The position numbers were made by a program, and so were the translations under genes. A stretch of 7,856 nucleotides of DNA. Source: Actinomycetota bacterium (lineage in GTDB: Bacteria > Actinomycetota > Actinomycetes > Nanopelagicales > Nanopelagicaceae). Position 1 is the first letter of the stretch. Each line of letters begins with the position of its first letter. The notes beneath the pieces were generated by a model. That model did no database searches and was not told the DNA's origin. It saw only the letters and a program-made list of their open reading frames with translations. The DNA is taken from assembly GCA_009698975.1 (NCBI GenBank), contig WLPB01000044.1, forward strand, positions 1 to 7,856. The letters are read 5' to 3'. Of the stretch, positions 5,464-7,856 are shown piece by piece.

Positions 5464-6279
5464 CTACACCAATGGCGTAATCAACTCGAGTGCATCGGCA
5501 ACGGATGTCACAAGTTCTGCGCTCCGTTCGCCGATTAATCTATGACATCCATCAGATGTGGGCGATGTAATAGGTCCTGGAACGGCCATCACTGGTCTCA
5601 TTAACTGCGCCGCATCGCGCGCAGTACGAAGTGATCCACTTCGAAAAGCTGCCTCGACAACGAGTGTGGCATCTGAGATTGCGGCAATCAGGCGATTGCG
5701 TACCAGAAATCGATGTGGACGAGCTGTCATGCCTGGGAGATATTCAGTAACAATTGCGCCACTTTCTATAATTTCATCGAAGAGGCGCTGATTGCCCGCC
5801 GGATAGGGACTGTCTAGACCGGAAGCTGTTATTGCAATTGTGATTCCTTCGGCGATGAGCGCTCCTTTATGTGCGACTGAATCAATTCCATATGCACCAC
5901 CGCTCACTATCGCCCATTCGCGATCAACAAAACCAGCAGCAAAATCAGATGCAATTCTGACTCCATATGGAGTTGGATTTCGAGTTCCAACTATTGCAAG
6001 TGACTTTCTCGAAAGTATTTCGGTATCTCCTTTAACGATTAATCCGATGGGTGGAATCTCCAGATCATTAAGCACTGATGGCCAGAGCGGATCTTCCGGA
6101 GTGAGTAGCTCTCCCCCGCACTTTTCTAAAGATTGATAAATAGATGAAAGATTAGCTCTCTCTGAATCAGGGATAGCGCGAAAGACTGATTCGATTCCTT
6201 GCGATTCAATTTCTCGCGCTAACTTAGATGTTGGCTCGTAGCGAGCCATAACCATTACTCTCATATCGCGCAGTTCCAT
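5464..6279 (-). CDS. dprA: DNA-processing protein DprA (short form)
   Basis: DprA binds incoming single-stranded DNA and loads RecA during natural transformation; related proteins exist in many non-competent bacteria. The Rossmann-like domain is clear: LAIVGTRNPTPYG at 94-106, IVSGGAYGIDSVAH at 124-137, SGLDSPYPAGN at 153-163, FLVRNRLIAAISDATLVVEA at 191-210, GSLRTARDAA at 215-224 and the PGPITSPTSDGCHRLI segment at 234-249. At 271 residues it is shorter than typical members (often 290-400). It has a reduced N-terminal helical region and ends soon after the Rossmann domain, so the C-terminal winged-helix domain found in many DprA proteins is absent. There is no sign of a frameshift at either end. 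The start ATG overlaps the upstream comM stop as TAATG, with AAGGTG (6287-6292) 7 nt before it. Translational coupling with comM is therefore likely. Confidence 0.93.
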   Translation of the reverse strand: MELRDMRVMVMARYEPTSKLAREIESQGIESVFRAIPDSERANLSSIYQSLEKCGGELLTPEDPLWPSVLNDLEIPPIGLIVKGDTEILSRKSLAIVGTRNPTPYGVRIASDFAAGFVDREWAIVSGGAYGIDSVAHKGALIAEGITIAITASGLDSPYPAGNQRLFDEIIESGAIVTEYLPGMTARPHRFLVRNRLIAAISDATLVVEAAFRSGSLRTARDAAQLMRPVMAVPGPITSPTSDGCHRLIGERSAELVTSVADALELITPLV

Positions 6280-6292
6280 TAGAGGCCACCTT
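6279..6292 (-). promoter_or_regulatory. Coupled comM stop / dprA start with ribosome-binding site
   Basis: On the minus strand AAGGTG (6292-6287), inside the last comM codons, precedes TAATG. The TAA ends comM and the ATG begins dprA, sharing one base. This is a classic termination-reinitiation arrangement and supports the dprA start. Confidence 0.7.
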
Positions 6293-7796
6293 CACGAAGC
6301 TTGTAGGCGCTCTTCACATCCTCAAGGCTCGGCATTTCTCGTTCTGATAAATCAGCGAGCGTCCATGACAGACGCATCACTTTATGAAGTCCTCTAGCGG
6401 TGATCCGCTCTTTATCCAATTCATCATGGAGAAAATTCATAGCCGCGCGTTCTGGTCGATACTGCACTCGTAAAGCGGTAGAGGGAATCTCTGAATTCAG
6501 CGACCAACTCTCATCGCTAAACCTCAGCGCAGCTCGTTGTCTCGCCCGAAGCACTCGTGCTCGAATCGAATCAGAGCTCTCACTAAGCTCTTCTGATGCG
6601 AGCTCGGTGCGGCTAACTGGATCAACTTCAACTCGAATATCTATTCGATCCATCAACGGCCCAGATATCTTGCTCATGTAGCGACGCACCTGAAGTGAAG
6701 AACAGGTGCATGCAAGACCTTTACCTGTGTACTTTCCACAGGGACATGGATTGGCTGCGAGTACTAAGAGAAAGCGCGCCGGAAAAGTAGCGCTACCAAC
6801 TGCTCGGCCGATTGTGATTGTGCCGCTTTCGAGCGGTTGACGAAGTGCATCAAGAATTCCATGTGCGCACTCAGGAGCCTCATCGATGAAGAGAACTCCC
6901 CGATGCGAAAGGCTGATCGCACCAGGTGTAATAGTTCTATTGCCCCCGCCAACTATTGCCGCTCGTGAGGCGCTGTGGTGCGGCGAAACAATTGGTGCAA
7001 CTTTCGACATGGGAGATCGCGTAGCTAAGCCTCCAGCAACAGAGTGAATGGCGGTAACTTCCAGTGACTCGGCCTCGGTAAGTGCCGGCAAAATAGTAGG
7101 CAACCGTGAAGCAATCATCGTCTTGCCCGCACCTGGCGGACCGATAAGTAGTAAATGATGTCCACCCGACGCTGCAACCTCTGCCGCAAAACGTGCCTTT
7201 GGCTGCCCGGCAACATCTGCAAAATCCAACTCAATTTCAGTATCGGGAATATCTATATCGAGCACTTCTGCTACTGCATGCTCTCCGGTTAATACCCACT
7301 GCAAGATTTCACGTAGCGATTGAAATGCCAAGATATTCATTCCGGGCAGCAGCTGTGCCTCTTGAAGGTTTTCCTGCGGAACTATCGCTCTTCTTATTCC
7401 AGCTTTGTGTGCAGCAATCAAAGATGGCAATACCCCACGGACCGAACGAATTCGTCCTTCTAGTGAAAGTTCACCCAGTACAACAACACTTTCTAGCGGC
7501 TCTTGCGGAATGGCACCTTCAGCAACAAGCAGCGCTAAAGCGATTGCGCAATCGAAACCTGGTCCACTCTTAGGTAACCAGGCTGGTGATAATGAAACGG
7601 TTACTTTCTTATTGGGCCATTTCTGTCCACTATTTGTTAGCGCTGCTCGAACACGGTCACGCGACTCTTGCAACGATGTATCAGGAAGACCAAGGAGTGA
7701 ATATGTCGGAATTCCATCTGAAATGTCAGCTTCGATCTCTATCAAAGTACCCAATAAGCCTTGTAGGGCTATCGATCTGACTTGCCCGAGAGTCAT
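6279..7796 (-). CDS. comM: YifB/ComM family Mg-chelatase-like AAA+ ATPase
   Basis: This is a member of the YifB/ComM family. In Vibrio and Haemophilus, ComM is a hexameric helicase that drives branch migration when transformed DNA is integrated. Its role in Actinobacteria is not established. The 505-residue length is normal. The N-terminal domain (about 1-170) contains YSLLGLPDTSLQESRDRVRAAL-like sequence starting at residue 32 and LSPAWLPKSGPGFDCAIAL at 69-87. The AAA+ core has Walker A GPPGAGKT at 219-226, Walker B VLFIDE at 301-306, AANPCPCG at 347-354 and the arginine-finger region SGPLMDRIDI at 378-387. A cysteine cluster C351-x-C353 and C363-x-C365 resembles the metal-binding knuckle of the family. 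The C-terminal lid (about 440-500) includes ARGLHKVMRLSWTLADL. The ATG overlaps the yraN stop (ATGA), and AGGTG (7801-7805) lies 4 nt upstream. The stop overlaps the dprA start. Confidence 0.95.
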   Translation of the reverse strand: MTLGQVRSIALQGLLGTLIEIEADISDGIPTYSLLGLPDTSLQESRDRVRAALTNSGQKWPNKKVTVSLSPAWLPKSGPGFDCAIALALLVAEGAIPQEPLESVVVLGELSLEGRIRSVRGVLPSLIAAHKAGIRRAIVPQENLQEAQLLPGMNILAFQSLREILQWVLTGEHAVAEVLDIDIPDTEIELDFADVAGQPKARFAAEVAASGGHHLLLIGPPGAGKTMIASRLPTILPALTEAESLEVTAIHSVAGGLATRSPMSKVAPIVSPHHSASRAAIVGGGNRTITPGAISLSHRGVLFIDEAPECAHGILDALRQPLESGTITIGRAVGSATFPARFLLVLAANPCPCGKYTGKGLACTCSSLQVRRYMSKISGPLMDRIDIRVEVDPVSRTELASEELSESSDSIRARVLRARQRAALRFSDESWSLNSEIPSTALRVQYRPERAAMNFLHDELDKERITARGLHKVMRLSWTLADLSEREMPSLEDVKSAYKLREGGL

Positions 7797-7856
7797 AGGA
7801 CACCTGCGCGATACTCGATGGTGTGTGATCCATCAGCGTTAACAAGTACTGAAGCA
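7793..7856 (-). CDS. Probable YraN family (UPF0102) endonuclease-like protein, C-terminal tail
   Basis: Only the last 20 codons are inside the window. The frame is open from the right edge and reads ASVLVNADGSHTIEYRAGVL before TGA. The TGA overlaps the comM ATG as ATGA (4 nt). The tail resembles the end of actinobacterial UPF0102/YraN proteins, which commonly close with a beta-hairpin and an H/Y-R-x-G-type ending. In Actinobacteria the yraN gene usually lies directly upstream of comM/yifB and dprA. The identification therefore rests mainly on gene order, since the tail alone is too short to be diagnostic. YraN proteins have an endonuclease-like fold and no settled function. Nothing is visible of its catalytic region. 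Confidence 0.55.
   Translation of the reverse strand, partial: ASVLVNADGSHTIEYRAGVL

Noticed and set aside
5558..6136. Plus-strand open frames opposite dprA (77 and 98 codons)
   Set aside because: Antisense shadows of a well-supported gene with no independent evidence.
7193..7842. Plus-strand open frames opposite comM (up to 145 codons)
   Set aside because: Antisense to a gene with complete AAA+ motifs; compositionally odd predicted proteins with no domain or ribosome-binding site.
1..7856. Mobile elements, CRISPR arrays, tRNA/rRNA genes, long repeats
   Set aside because: I looked on both strands and saw no transposase or integrase, spaced direct repeats, tRNA-like cloverleaf or long duplicated segments. 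Coding genes fill almost the entire window.

Overview
The window looks like ordinary core chromosome from an actinobacterium with an unusually moderate base composition (my by-eye estimate is just under half G+C; nothing was computed). Three things point to Actinobacteria. The glgC/glgA pair is divergent, with a GlgA of the Corynebacterium/Mycobacterium type. The UppP and phosphofructokinase N-terminal sequences have an actinobacterial flavour. Both glg genes appear to be leaderless. Very tight packing, with gaps of 0-60 nt nearly everywhere and several stop/start overlaps, suggests a small streamlined genome such as the freshwater acI actinobacteria (Nanopelagicales). That placement is inference.

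Left part (1-1521, minus strand): the start of a 6-phosphofructokinase gene, a 145-nt gap holding its likely promoter and a small inverted repeat, then glgC (ADP-glucose pyrophosphorylase). Centre-left (1522-1579): a 58-nt divergent regulatory region in which each side has a TAnnnT -10 element ending exactly 6 nt before an ATG. This is the pattern of two leaderless transcripts. Centre (1580-4512, plus strand): a GT4 glycogen synthase/maltose-1-phosphate synthase, an EamA-family 10-TM transporter and undecaprenyl-diphosphatase UppP, probably one operon. Right part (4513-7856, minus strand): a compact operon that reads yraN (C-terminal tail only), comM/yifB, dprA, era. The plus-strand operon and the minus-strand operon meet tail to tail with no base between the two stop codons (TAA|TTA).

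Functionally, the left half handles carbon storage and glycolytic commitment: glgC makes ADP-glucose, glgA/glgM uses it, and pfkA commits hexose phosphate to glycolysis. The uppP gene recycles the lipid carrier for cell-wall synthesis. The right half pairs two DNA-uptake/recombination factors (ComM and DprA) with the ribosome-assembly GTPase Era.

I see no mobile element, CRISPR array, tRNA, rRNA or strong intrinsic terminator. I found no convincing unknown system. The best second looks are the back-to-back leaderless promoters, the hairpin-like operator candidate before pfkA, the era placement, the EamA-UppP coupling and the zero-gap convergent junction.
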